The position numbers and the translations under genes were made by a program. The notes below the pieces were generated by a model, which saw nothing but the letters and a program-made list of their open reading frames with translations, was not told the DNA's origin and made no database searches. From Candidatus Aminicenantes bacterium UBA1061 (lineage in GTDB: Bacteria; Acidobacteriota; Aminicenantia; Aminicenantales; Saccharicenantaceae): a stretch of 33,542 nucleotides of DNA. Location: the NCBI GenBank assembly GCA_002316315.1, contig DCDG01000038.1:1-33542 (forward strand), given 5' to 3'. Shown here one piece after another: positions 24,862-33,410 of this stretch (within the stretch, counting starts at the first letter, position 1; every line of letters begins with the position of its first letter).

Positions 24862-25433
24862 TAACCTCTCCTTACAATATTTTTCCAGTCATGTCAGACT
24901 GGCTATTTTGCTATTTATAATAAAAAAGTCAAACCACCGGTAAGGCATATATCCAAAAACGTTTTTAGCAACACCACTGCCTTGAAAAACTATTTCCTTC
25001 TGGTATTGCTGCTGTCATCATTCTAACAGAAGACAGTTATTATAACTGGAAAAACAACCTGAAAACAAGCAAAATCTATCTAAATAATGCCTGCTGAAAT
25101 TTCAGTAGAGAAAAATATCATAGGGATATAAGGTTGCTCTGGCGAAAGAAACAATTCAACCTCACTATATAGCCTCTCATCTCAACGATATTATTATCAT
25201 ACGGTAAGCCGATTGCCCTTTCAAGCCCGGATAGTTAGATAGATTGAAAAAGTCTATTAAAAGATAAAATTATATAACAGCGGTCAGCTTTAAAGACCAG
25301 CTGCCAGGTCGCCAGATACCTGAGATATTCATAATGGCGTTGCCAATTCGCGCCGTCTACAGAAGTCGAACTTACCTGCCTGTTATTGATTATACCGACC
25401 TGGCAAAAACGAAAGATAAACGCAGGACTTAAT
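24862..25433. other. Intergenic region between the GAPDH gene and the sppA-like gene
   Basis: 572 bases with no gene I can support. The GAPDH leader contains an 18-base inverted repeat at 24885-24902. A minus-strand frame running out of the sppA-like gene is open to 25235 but is not in the gene's frame and shows no family pattern. No tRNA or terminator with a T-run is evident. Confidence 0.45.
24885..24902 (-). promoter_or_regulatory. Inverted repeat in the GAPDH leader (possible operator)
   Basis: CCAGTC and GACTGG flank a 6-base spacer, giving a perfect 6-bp dyad 23 bases upstream of the GAPDH ATG. It may be an operator half-site pair or a small mRNA hairpin near the ribosome site. No regulator gene is adjacent. 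Confidence 0.28.
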
Positions 25434-26402
25434 TTACAGAGCGGGAAGCCACAGATAGTAAAAGCCGGTCTTAAGCTCGGAGACGATTTTCTCCACCGGT
25501 TCACTCATAAGATCTGTAGCAGCGAGTGAGGTAGCATAGAGATTATTCTGCCTTTTGGGATAATAAGAGAAGGCCACAACTCTGGCTTCTTTCAAACCGG
25601 CTCTGGACAAAACCTCCTCGAGTGCCGTCTGGAAATAGCCTACTTTATCGACCAGCCCAAGCTCCAGAGCTTGGTCGGCAGTATAGACCCGGCCATCAGC
25701 CAATTTTTTTAGTTCTTCCAGTGAAGGGCCATTTTCCTTTCGCGCTGCCACCACCTTGAGGAATTTCTCATAATGCTCGTCTATGATTTTCTGGAAAAGC
25801 TGCTTTTCTTCCTCAGTCATACCCCGAAACGGGCTGCCGGCATCTTTCATCTGGCCGGATTTAACCACGGTGGTTTTCACTCCAACTTTGTTCATTAAGC
25901 CTTCGACATCAGGGAAAACTGAAATCACCCCGATACTACCGGTGAGAGTGGAAGGATGGGCGACAATTGTATCGCAGGCCGAGGCCACATAATAACCGCC
26001 GGAAGCAGCCACCCCCATCATCAGGGCGACCACGGGGACTCGGGTCTTCTGGCGAAAGCGGAGAATTTCGTGGTAGAGAATATCACTCGAAGTAACATCG
26101 CCACCAGGTGTATCCAGCCTCAGAATGATTCCTTTGACCTGTGGGTCGGAGGAAGCCTTTTCCAGGCGCTGATAAACTCTGGAAAGAGCATCACCTTCTC
26201 TTGAAAAAAGCCCGCCTTGATTCGAGCTGATGACTCCTTCGAGATCAATAACGGTAATTTTCGCTTTAGCTCGGCTCGGGACAAGCACCACTTCCTGCAG
26301 CTTATCCTCACCGAGAAAGTCGAGATGGAAATGGGGAGAACAGGCGGCTAAATAAAAAAGCAGAAGCGGGATTAGCCCAAACCAGTATTTTTTCTTCATC
26401 AT
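25434..26402 (-). CDS. sppA: SppA-family signal peptide peptidase, predicted lipoprotein
   Basis: Serine/lysine peptidase that degrades membrane-left signal peptides and other fragments. The 322 residues match the short (single-domain) SppA form. A lipoprotein signal ends at YLAAC (Cys21). The nucleophile is Ser134 in GVAASGGYY and the general base Lys186 in KSGQMKDAGSP. Their 52-residue spacing equals that of Bacillus SppA (147/199). LRLDTPGGDV is the oxyanion-side motif. GGAGGAGG precedes two adjacent ATG codons (26402 and 26399), and either could be used. It appears monocistronic. Confidence 0.93.
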   Translation of the reverse strand: MMKKKYWFGLIPLLLFYLAACSPHFHLDFLGEDKLQEVVLVPSRAKAKITVIDLEGVISSNQGGLFSREGDALSRVYQRLEKASSDPQVKGIILRLDTPGGDVTSSDILYHEILRFRQKTRVPVVALMMGVAASGGYYVASACDTIVAHPSTLTGSIGVISVFPDVEGLMNKVGVKTTVVKSGQMKDAGSPFRGMTEEEKQLFQKIIDEHYEKFLKVVAARKENGPSLEELKKLADGRVYTADQALELGLVDKVGYFQTALEEVLSRAGLKEARVVAFSYYPKRQNNLYATSLAATDLMSEPVEKIVSELKTGFYYLWLPAL

Positions 26403-26622
26403 TTTCCTCCTCCTGGCTATCTATTTTATCGCCTTTATTGCTCTTCCATTTTACCCTATTTTGTCCATTAACTATCTATTCAGCCTGATTTTCATCCTTA
26501 GAAACAATCGGGTAAATTAAAAACAGTTAGATAAATATTCAGTCCAGATTTTTATGGGTATTTTAACTTGTAATCAATACTGGTTCTCTATGAGTAGAGA
26601 CTTGAAAATTCAAAAATGTTGT

Positions 26623-26964
26623 TCAGGAAGGAAGAAATCTCGTTAGAATCCAGCTGACCAGGCTGATTAAAATCGAACCAAACACTGCTCCCCAAAAGCC
26701 ATTGACATAAAATCCCTTTACTAAAGCTGAGACCAGCCAGAGCATCAATCCGTTGATAACCAGCAAGAAAAGTCCCAGAGTCAAGACAGTGATGGGAAGA
26801 GTCAGCAAGACCAGGATGGGTTTGATAATTGAATTTACAATCCCCAGTAGAAAAGCGGCCACCAGAGCGGCTAAAAAACCATCAACCCGGATAATCTTTG
26901 GAAAAAGATAAGAGATGATCAAGACAGCCACCATATTAATGATTAAACGTACGATGAAAGGCAT
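26623..26964 (-). CDS. Phage_holin_4_2-type small membrane protein
   Basis: 113 residues, nearly all hydrophobic, forming four predicted transmembrane helices (about 4-20, 28-48, 53-78, 88-110). FLLGIVNSIIKPILVLLTLPIT is the characteristic core of PF04020 proteins (loosely named mycobacterial 4-TMS phage holins). No phage genes are nearby, so the holin name should not be taken as a function. GGAGG lies just upstream of the ATG. Confidence 0.88.
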   Translation of the reverse strand: MPFIVRLIINMVAVLIISYLFPKIIRVDGFLAALVAAFLLGIVNSIIKPILVLLTLPITVLTLGLFLLVINGLMLWLVSALVKGFYVNGFWGAVFGSILISLVSWILTRFLPS

Positions 26965-27065
26965 AACACCTCCTTATCCAGTATGACCTCTGTCTGTTAG
27001 AGGAGTCCCTCCCCTCAGGGGGGCAATATACAGACTTCTCTAATTTCCCTATAGATATTCCACGT

Positions 27066-27851
27066 CTAGAGGCAAATCTCACCTTTGGCATACAGAGCAG
27101 CCTGACCTGATATTTGAACCCGTTTTCCCTGGTAACGGCAAAATATTTCCCCTCCCCGCTTTGAAAGTTGATAGGCCCGAAGATATTCCTTCCCGAGCTT
27201 CTCAGCCCAATATGGAATTAAAGTACAATGGGCTGAACCGGTAACCGGGTCTTCCGGGACACCAATACCAGGAGCAAAATACCTGGAAACAAAATCATAT
27301 TCTTCGCCCCTGGCAGTCACAATAACTCCGAAAATATCCTTAAGCTGCTTTAACTTTTCAAAATCAGGCTTCATCTCCTTTATAGTGTCTTCGTCCTTGA
27401 AGACTGCCATCAGGTCTCTGGAACTTAAAACCTCAAGAGGAGTTTCTCCAAGTGCCTGGCTAAGGAGAGGTGGAGCTACTGCTGGTTCTGGCTTTCGAGA
27501 CGGGAAATCCATCGACAGCAACTCTCCCGAACTGGTAACTTTAAGCTGACCACTTCTGGTCTCAAAGTCAACCGAGGACAAAGCCGGCTCTACAAAAGAT
27601 AAAATTACAAAGGCGCTGGCCAGGGTGGCATGCCCGCAAAGGTCAACTTCAACTGACGGAGTGAACCACCTCAGGGCGTACCTGCCGTTTCCTTTGGGCA
27701 CAAGAAAGGCAGTTTCCGAAAGGTTATTCTCTGCAGCTATGGCCTGGAGGATCTCATCCTCTAACCAGGATTGAAGGAGGCAGACAGCCGCGGGATTGCC
27801 TCCGAATACCCGGCTGGAAAAAGCATCTACCTGATAAATAGGAATCTTCAT
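27066..27851 (-). CDS. PhzF-family isomerase-like protein
   Basis: 261 residues of the diaminopimelate epimerase-like fold. FGGNPAAVC, the catalytic Glu46 in NNLSETAF, DLCGHATLA and the second-half DPVTGSAHC loop are all present. Only a few PhzF members make phenazines, and no phz genes are nearby, so the substrate is unknown. GAGAGGAG precedes the ATG. A TATAAT lies at 27888-27893 on the minus strand, about 37 bases upstream, without a convincing -35. Confidence 0.92.
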   Translation of the reverse strand: MKIPIYQVDAFSSRVFGGNPAAVCLLQSWLEDEILQAIAAENNLSETAFLVPKGNGRYALRWFTPSVEVDLCGHATLASAFVILSFVEPALSSVDFETRSGQLKVTSSGELLSMDFPSRKPEPAVAPPLLSQALGETPLEVLSSRDLMAVFKDEDTIKEMKPDFEKLKQLKDIFGVIVTARGEEYDFVSRYFAPGIGVPEDPVTGSAHCTLIPYWAEKLGKEYLRAYQLSKRGGEIFCRYQGKRVQISGQAALYAKGEICL

Positions 27852-28047
27852 CTTTTAAGCTCCTCTCTTCTATCCCTTAAATACATCATAATTATAGGTA
27901 AATAAAGGAAATGAATAAACTGACAAATATCCTGGGTGGAGGTCAACACGATACATATATGGAGAGGTCATGATATTTGCCTGTAATATAGAACTTTGCT
28001 AAATTTTAGAAAAAAGGATATTGTTTTCTTAATAGGACTGGTAATCC

Positions 28048-29211
28048 ATGTTGGTCCGGGCTGGTAGAAGCAAAAAAATATTTTCCCTCATCATATTGTT
28101 ACTTAGTATCTCAGCGATATCCGTCTTCTGTCAGAGTGATCAGTCGGGCTGGAAGGGTAAAATTAAAGAGAAGGACGGAGTCGTTATCGTCAAAAACCCT
28201 GCTTATCCACTTTATAAAACGGACATATTGGAGATAGAAGAAGAACTGTCGCTGGGTGGAGCAAATAAAGGAAAAGAATATACTTTTGAACGCCTGTCTG
28301 ACCTCGCAATTGATGATGAAGAAAATATCTATGCCTTAGATAATAAAGTTGCTCAAATTCAAGTCTTTGACAAAAATGCAAAATATTTCCGGTCCATAAG
28401 TTCTTTTGGTCAGGGGCCAGGAGAACTGCAGAGCCCTGACTTTATTCAAATAATGAATGATAAAGAACTCTGGGTCTGGGATCTTCACACCAACCGCTTT
28501 GTTATTTTTTCCTTAGCTGGAGAATATCTCAGAGAAATTCCGGCCACTCATCTAATTTATCCACTGGAACCGATCGGCTGGGATAGCCGGGGAAATCTGA
28601 TGGCCTACCTGGTGCCTCCCCCGCCCGTGAGCGGCCTTCAACTGGTCAGGCTAAGCAATAATCTGAAGACAATGATGACCATCTACGTTGTAGCTAAAGA
28701 CGATTCATATCTAAAGAAAAAGATCAGGTTACTGGAACCTGAACCGTGCTGCGCCCTTTCGAGAGATGACCTGGTGATATGGGGAGCGGCCAAAAAATAC
28801 GAACTTCAGATTCTTAATCCCGAAGGGAAACTGATCAAAAAAATAGTTCGTAGCTGTAAACCGGTCAGAGTTTCAGACCAGGATAAGAAGGAACTCGAAG
28901 AAAGACATAATCAGTCGAGAATGGGTCGAGCTGGTTATAAACCTATTTTTCCGAAGTACTTTCCATATTTTCGAGATATCTCGGTCGATGAACAGGGACG
29001 GATATTTGTCTTTACCTTTGACCGAGAGAAAGAAAAGCCAGGTTTTTATTATATTGATATCTATGATCCTGAAGGACGGTATATAGGACAATTTTTGTCC
29101 AATATAACGGCCAGCGATTTAGTCTGGAAAAATAATAAGCTTTATACAATTGAGAGGGATCAGGAAGGATTTTATGTTATCAAAAGATATGGCCTCCACT
29201 GGAATTACTGA
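28048..29211 (+). CDS. Secreted 6-bladed beta-propeller protein
   Basis: 387 residues. An N-terminal signal (RSKKIFSLIILLLSISAI, ending near FCQS) directs export; the Cys may not be a true lipobox because Phe precedes it. The repeat pattern is that of the PF17170/NHL-like propeller: LAIDDEENIYALD, IQVFDKNAKY, FGQGPGEL, then blades near ISVDEQGRIFVF and YDPEGRYIGQF, closing with KLYTIE...YVIKRYGL. Such proteins are numerous in some anaerobic phyla and their ligands are mostly unknown. It is divergent from the PhzF gene and the first of a propeller-propeller-MBL run. Confidence 0.88.
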   Translation: MLVRAGRSKKIFSLIILLLSISAISVFCQSDQSGWKGKIKEKDGVVIVKNPAYPLYKTDILEIEEELSLGGANKGKEYTFERLSDLAIDDEENIYALDNKVAQIQVFDKNAKYFRSISSFGQGPGELQSPDFIQIMNDKELWVWDLHTNRFVIFSLAGEYLREIPATHLIYPLEPIGWDSRGNLMAYLVPPPPVSGLQLVRLSNNLKTMMTIYVVAKDDSYLKKKIRLLEPEPCCALSRDDLVIWGAAKKYELQILNPEGKLIKKIVRSCKPVRVSDQDKKELEERHNQSRMGRAGYKPIFPKYFPYFRDISVDEQGRIFVFTFDREKEKPGFYYIDIYDPEGRYIGQFLSNITASDLVWKNNKLYTIERDQEGFYVIKRYGLHWNY

Positions 29212-29329
29212 AACCTGAGCTTTTCATTTTATATCTTGCAAGGATCACTGTGACACCATAGAAATTATATTTTCGGCTTGAGAATTTTGGCTGAAGATTT
29301 TAATGAATATGGTAAAGGATCAACAGATT

Positions 29330-29358
29330 TTGCTGGCAAATATTTTTTATTGTAATAT
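29330..29358 (+). promoter_or_regulatory. Candidate promoter of the small ORF/second propeller unit
   Basis: TTGCTG (29330-29335) and TAATAT (29353-29358) are 17 bases apart and lie 42 bases before the ATG at 29400. The match is moderate in an A/T-rich stretch. Confidence 0.3.
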
Positions 29359-29399
29359 TGAAACATAAATAGTGAGGGTCTTCTACAGTTAGGCAACTG

Positions 29400-29555
29400 A
29401 TGTCCAAGTTAGACTGGATAGAATTAAAGCCGATATACAGGCTCTTGACCTTTGAACAAGCACTAAAGTTTGTTAATAGAAATTTTGAGGCATTTAAAGA
29501 GGCCGGCGGAAAGGGTGAAATTACTAACCTTGGCAGGGGGTACCGTGACCATTAA
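29400..29555 (+). CDS. Small 51-residue protein upstream of the second propeller
   Basis: An uninterrupted frame from ATG 29400 to TAA 29553-29555. The product begins MSKLDWIELKPIYRLL, continues TFEQALKFVNRNFEAFKEAG and ends in a basic GRGYRDH. It looks like a compact helical protein, but I recognise no family. Its last 11 bases overlap the preferred GTG start (29545) of the propeller gene, and a GGGGG inside it would be that gene's ribosome site, which suggests coupled translation. An AGG before the ATG is a weak ribosome site. Confidence 0.42.
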   Translation: MSKLDWIELKPIYRLLTFEQALKFVNRNFEAFKEAGGKGEITNLGRGYRDH

Positions 29556-30573
29556 GAAACAAAAGCAGTTTTTTGCTTGCCTGAAGACAGCTTATTTAAC
29601 TTCTTTTATTCTATTATTCTTCATCTTTTTCTCTTCGCTTTCAGGGTTTTCTAAGACAGCTCCTCCTAAGACCTTTTGGTTAAAACAGGATCTGGTTATA
29701 GGAAAGGAAAGCGGAGATCAAAACCTGGTGCTGGCCGGAGTTGAGAATATAGCCCTTGACTCTGAGGAGAATATTTATGTACTAGATAGAAAAAATTTCA
29801 GAATTCAAAAGTTTAGTCCCGAAGGTCGGTTTTTAAGCAGTGTAATTATAGGTAGGGGCCAGGGTCCGGATGAAGTCTCTGCCATACTATCCATGGCAGT
29901 TACGGAGATCGGTGGAATCTATGCTTTAGATAGAGACGGGAGAAAAATACTCATAATCGATAAAAAAGGTAATTTTAAAAAATCTTTTAATCTCGAATTT
30001 AATGCTACCAATATTGTTTCCTGTTCAAACCAGGAGCTGGTCATACTGGGCTTTTATAGGGATCTAATTTTGCATGTTTTTAGTTTAGATGGAGTTTATC
30101 TTAATTCATTTGGGGTGCCATTTGAGGTCCCGGCGTCTTGTGCTAAATACAAAATTTTTCCTCAAATAAAGTTATCGAAGAGAGCTGATTTTTCTCGAGA
30201 TGGGACCATTCTTTTAGTCAATCCCTATAAATATGAAATAGTAACTTATAAGAAGAGCAAAATAGATGGGATTATCTCCTATAAATCAGATTTTTTCAGG
30301 CCGCTTGAAATAAAGGAGCAAGGAGAAGGGATGATTAGTATGGTCTTTCCCTGGGTCTCTGCCCTGAAATATCAAAACAGGCTCTACGTAACTATCGATG
30401 ATTTAAACAGCGAGACGCCCAATCAATTAGATATCTTCGAAAATGGAAAATTTGCCAGCTCAGTAAAACTTAAAGGCTTTGCTTACGCCGTTGATGAAAA
30501 AGGACGAATCTATTGCGCTGAAGGTGAAGATGTTCCGCAGGTGGTTAGATATTTTGTTCAAGAAGGCAAATAA
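29545..30573 (+). CDS. Secreted 6-bladed beta-propeller protein (second copy)
   Basis: 342 residues from GTG 29545. This start is preferred over TTG 29470 because it gives a normal signal sequence (MTIKKQKQFFACLK, then a long hydrophobic stretch ending FSSLSGFSK) and has GGGGG 4-5 bases upstream. The first blades are clear: NIALDSEENIYVLDRKNF, IQKFSPEGRFL, GRGQGPDEV, GGIYALDRDGRKI. The family matches the protein at 28048, but the two sequences have diverged and are not a recent duplication. Role unknown. Confidence 0.85.
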   Translation: MTIKKQKQFFACLKTAYLTSFILLFFIFFSSLSGFSKTAPPKTFWLKQDLVIGKESGDQNLVLAGVENIALDSEENIYVLDRKNFRIQKFSPEGRFLSSVIIGRGQGPDEVSAILSMAVTEIGGIYALDRDGRKILIIDKKGNFKKSFNLEFNATNIVSCSNQELVILGFYRDLILHVFSLDGVYLNSFGVPFEVPASCAKYKIFPQIKLSKRADFSRDGTILLVNPYKYEIVTYKKSKIDGIISYKSDFFRPLEIKEQGEGMISMVFPWVSALKYQNRLYVTIDDLNSETPNQLDIFENGKFASSVKLKGFAYAVDEKGRIYCAEGEDVPQVVRYFVQEGK

Positions 30574-30661
30574 AGAGAAAGGAAATGTGGATCTTTGGAT
30601 TTTCAATTATCGAGATAAGTCTGAAACAGAAAGCCTAATCGGGGCAAAGGAATAAGCTATT

Positions 30662-31498
30662 ATGTCAATTCCAGCTGATCGGATGACTTTTTCAGTCCTT
30701 TTATTGATAATAATCTTATTGGCTCAATCTGGCGAGGCCTCAATGATAAGTAAGCCCTTTAAAGAAAAAGATGTCAAAGAAAAGGAAGCAATAATCCAGT
30801 ATCTCGGCCATAGCGGTTGGGCCATTAAAACACAAAATCACATTCTGATATTCGATTGTGTTGGATACAACGAAAGGTCACTCGGTGAAGTTATCAATCT
30901 AACTGAAGTAAACAGGAAAAAGGTGTCAGTATTTGTTTCCCATGATCATCCTGATCACTATTCTCCAGCTATTTTTGATTGGCGCAAAAGTATTAGGGAG
31001 ATAAATTATATTGTTGGCTGGAAATTAGAGACGGGTGGCTATTGTCTGTGCCTGGGACCCAGGGAGAAAAAGAGCCTAAACGGTTTGGAAATATGGACGA
31101 TAAAATCTACAGATGAAGGTGTAGGCTTCCTGGTCAAAGTTGATGGTTTGGTCGTATTTCATGGTGGAGATCATGCCTATTGGGGCGGATCGATTGATAG
31201 TTTTTCCCGGGAAATAGATTATTTAGCTAAGGTAGAAGATAAGATTGACATCGTTTTTCTAGCTTTAGCCACAGGAACTGGTCAAAGAAGTGAAAGCATT
31301 ACTAGAGGAATATTCTACGCTATTGAAAAACTCCGGCCAAAAGTTATGTTCCCCATGCACGCCGGCGGGAGAGAATATCTTTATAAAGAATTTGCTCAAG
31401 AAGCAGAAAAGAAAAGCCTTAAAACAAAAGTCTGTTATTGTTTAAATAAAGGAGACAAATTTATCTATCAAAATGGCGAGATAAAAAAGTTGAATTGA
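30662..31498 (+). CDS. Secreted metallo-beta-lactamase-fold hydrolase
   Basis: 278 residues. Residues 1-27 look like a signal peptide (FSVLLLIIILLAQSGEAS). The mature part starts with the MBL strand AIIQYLGHSGWAIKT and has the metal motif HDHPDH (His94, His96, Asp98, His99), a later HGGDHAYW and the C-terminal MFPMHAGG His. This resembles the UlaG/L-ascorbate-lactonase-like branch more than RNase J or class B lactamases, but the substrate is not predictable. It lies 88 bases after the second propeller and could share its transcript. Confidence 0.86.
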   Translation: MSIPADRMTFSVLLLIIILLAQSGEASMISKPFKEKDVKEKEAIIQYLGHSGWAIKTQNHILIFDCVGYNERSLGEVINLTEVNRKKVSVFVSHDHPDHYSPAIFDWRKSIREINYIVGWKLETGGYCLCLGPREKKSLNGLEIWTIKSTDEGVGFLVKVDGLVVFHGGDHAYWGGSIDSFSREIDYLAKVEDKIDIVFLALATGTGQRSESITRGIFYAIEKLRPKVMFPMHAGGREYLYKEFAQEAEKKSLKTKVCYCLNKGDKFIYQNGEIKKLN

Positions 31499-31590
31499 AT
31501 ATTAAGGCTGAATCGAGGCCTGTACAAACAGTAAAATTGGAGAGGTAGTAGACAGCTGAATTGGGTAAGCGTTTATGAGCTTTTTTATAC

Positions 31591-31733
31591 TGACCCCGTG
31601 AGAAGGTGGACACCTCTGAGAGATAGAGTTTATACTGAGTAAGGAGGTGTTGGGATGAAGCTTATGCAATGGAGTTCGGAGGAGAAGATGGCCATAGTGC
31701 TGGAGGGGTTAAAAGGGGGAAGGCGGGTTATTC
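31591..31733 (+). mobile_element. Remnant of the left end of an IS3-family element
   Basis: TGACCCCGTGAGAAGGTGGACAC at 31591-31613 (shown here only by its IS3-like TGACCCC...GGACAC pattern) looks like a terminal repeat. It is followed by AAGGAGGTG and an orfA start at 31655. The similarity to orfA ends within about 75 bases, where the ABC exporter gene begins. No orfB or right end is present. Confidence 0.6.
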
Positions 31734-31750
31734 ATGGGTCTTGCAGTTAA
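31655..31750 (+). pseudogene. Truncated IS3 orfA
   Basis: The 31-residue frame begins MKLMQWSSEEKMAIVLEGL and continues KGGRRV, which is the N-terminus of IS3-type helix-turn-helix OrfA proteins. It then leaves the family (IHGSCS) and stops at 31750. Its 3' end overlaps the ABC exporter start (31734) in another frame. Confidence 0.6.
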
Positions 31751-33410
31751 CAGACTGAAATTGCTTCTTCCTTACATTCTTTCTCATAAGAAGCAGCTTA
31801 TAATCGGGTCAGTTTGTTTGATAATTGTTTCCCTTCTTGCCCTACCTACGCCCTACCTGATGAAATACATCATTGATGAGGTACTGGCCAAAAAGAATCT
31901 CCGACTGTTAAATATCATCGTCCTCCTTCTGGTGGGCATTCAGATATTAAAACTGGTGTTTTCCTTCCTCACCAGCTATCTTTTTGGGATCTTTGGCCAG
32001 GAAGCTTTAACCAGCCTCAAGAAGAACCTTTTCCAACATCTCCTTAGCCTGCCCCTTTCCTTCTTTGACCGGAATCAGACAGGCTATGTCCTCTCCAGGA
32101 TTGGTGAGGTAGAGGGACTCAATTTTTTCTTCTCTGATATCATGGTTCGTATACTTATCGGCATCTTTGAGTTTATCTTCTCTCTGGTTATTCTGTTTCA
32201 TTTAAACTGGAAATTAACCTTGATCTCTCTCTGCATCCTGCCTCTTCTCTTCCTGGCAACCCGTTTGTATTCAAAGGGAATAAGAAGAGTCAGCCGGGAG
32301 GTGATGGAGAAAGGAGCAGTTGTGAACCGCCAGGTTCAGGAGGCACTGTCTGGAGTGGATGTGGTCAAGGTGTTTTCGGCTGAGGAGAGAGAAACGGCCA
32401 GAATCCATAATTTTCTTGAGGATTATAAGCGGGCCAGTATCAAACGAACTGTTACTTTTTCCCTTTCTTCCGAGCTTCTTTCACTCATCGGGGCAGCCGG
32501 AGGGTTTCTGGTTCTCTGGTATAGCGGCTGGGATATAATCAGGGGAAGTTTTACTCTGGGAAGCTACATTGCTTTTTCCGGTTATCTAGCCAAGCTTTAT
32601 GGCCCGACTCAGATGCTGGCCTCGGTCGGTTTATCATTTCAACCAGCCTTTACTGCCCTTCAGAGGGTATCGGAGCTAATGGACCTAGAAAGAGAAGCTA
32701 AGGACTCAGGAATTAAACTTAGCAAGCTTCAAGGTGAGATAGAGTTTAGAGGAGTCTCTTTTTCCTATGATTCAAAGCCAGCCTTGAGGGAAGTGAGCTT
32801 TAAGGTTAACCCGGGAGAGAAGATTCTCATCTCCGGGCCCAATGGTTCAGGGAAAAGCACTCTGGTGAAACTCATTCTGGGGCTTTACAGAGTATCGGAG
32901 GGAGAGATTCTAATAGATGGATATAGGGCCCAGGATATATCTCTTTCCTCTTTAAGAGACAGGATAAGTATTGTCTCACAGAATACGTTTCTCTTTAACG
33001 ACACCATCTGGAATAACATCCTCTACAGCCGGCCCGAGGCCTCAGCAGAGGAGGTAGAGAAAGTGGCTAAGCTTTCAGGGGTAGAGGAATTTGCCTTGAA
33101 GCTTGAGAGCGGTTATCTGACTGTGGTTGGTGAGACAGGGAAAAGGCTCTCTGGCGGTGAAAAGCAGAAGATAGCCATAGCCCGGGCGCTCCTTAAGGAT
33201 TCGGACATATTGATCTTCGATGAGGCTACGACCCATCTTGATAAAGAATCAGAAAGAAGAATCGAAGAGCTCGTCAGTCATGATTTCAGGCATAAAACCT
33301 GCCTGGTAATATCTCATCAGCGGCAAGATATTGAGGAATTTGATAAGGTTATTGAGCTGGAAGAAGGGGTGGCCAGCGTTAGAGAACAGCAAGATACACA
33401 TAGTCTATGA
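31734..33410 (+). CDS. ABC exporter, fused transmembrane and ATPase domains
   Basis: 558-residue half-transporter. Residues 1-310 contain six predicted membrane helices and SFFDRNQTGYVLSRI, typical of type IV exporters. The ATPase part has Walker A GPNGSGKST (from 368), signature LSGGEKQ (from 472), Walker B ILIFDEA (Glu following Asp496) and the H-loop VISHQ. The substrate cannot be told. ABC homology begins at about residue 7 (RLKLLLPYIL), while the ATG and its GGAAGG lie in IS3 remnant sequence. The original 5' end was therefore probably replaced. No partner half or peptidase domain is visible, so it is likely a homodimer. Confidence 0.93.
   Translation: MGLAVNRLKLLLPYILSHKKQLIIGSVCLIIVSLLALPTPYLMKYIIDEVLAKKNLRLLNIIVLLLVGIQILKLVFSFLTSYLFGIFGQEALTSLKKNLFQHLLSLPLSFFDRNQTGYVLSRIGEVEGLNFFFSDIMVRILIGIFEFIFSLVILFHLNWKLTLISLCILPLLFLATRLYSKGIRRVSREVMEKGAVVNRQVQEALSGVDVVKVFSAEERETARIHNFLEDYKRASIKRTVTFSLSSELLSLIGAAGGFLVLWYSGWDIIRGSFTLGSYIAFSGYLAKLYGPTQMLASVGLSFQPAFTALQRVSELMDLEREAKDSGIKLSKLQGEIEFRGVSFSYDSKPALREVSFKVNPGEKILISGPNGSGKSTLVKLILGLYRVSEGEILIDGYRAQDISLSSLRDRISIVSQNTFLFNDTIWNNILYSRPEASAEEVEKVAKLSGVEEFALKLESGYLTVVGETGKRLSGGEKQKIAIARALLKDSDILIFDEATTHLDKESERRIEELVSHDFRHKTCLVISHQRQDIEEFDKVIELEEGVASVREQQDTHSL

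Noticed and set aside
25235..25504. 89-codon minus-strand frame ending in the intergenic region
   Set aside because: It begins inside the sppA-like gene in another frame and shows no protein-family pattern.
26623..26964. Prophage holin
   Set aside because: The family name is historical; there are no lysin, capsid or integrase genes around it.
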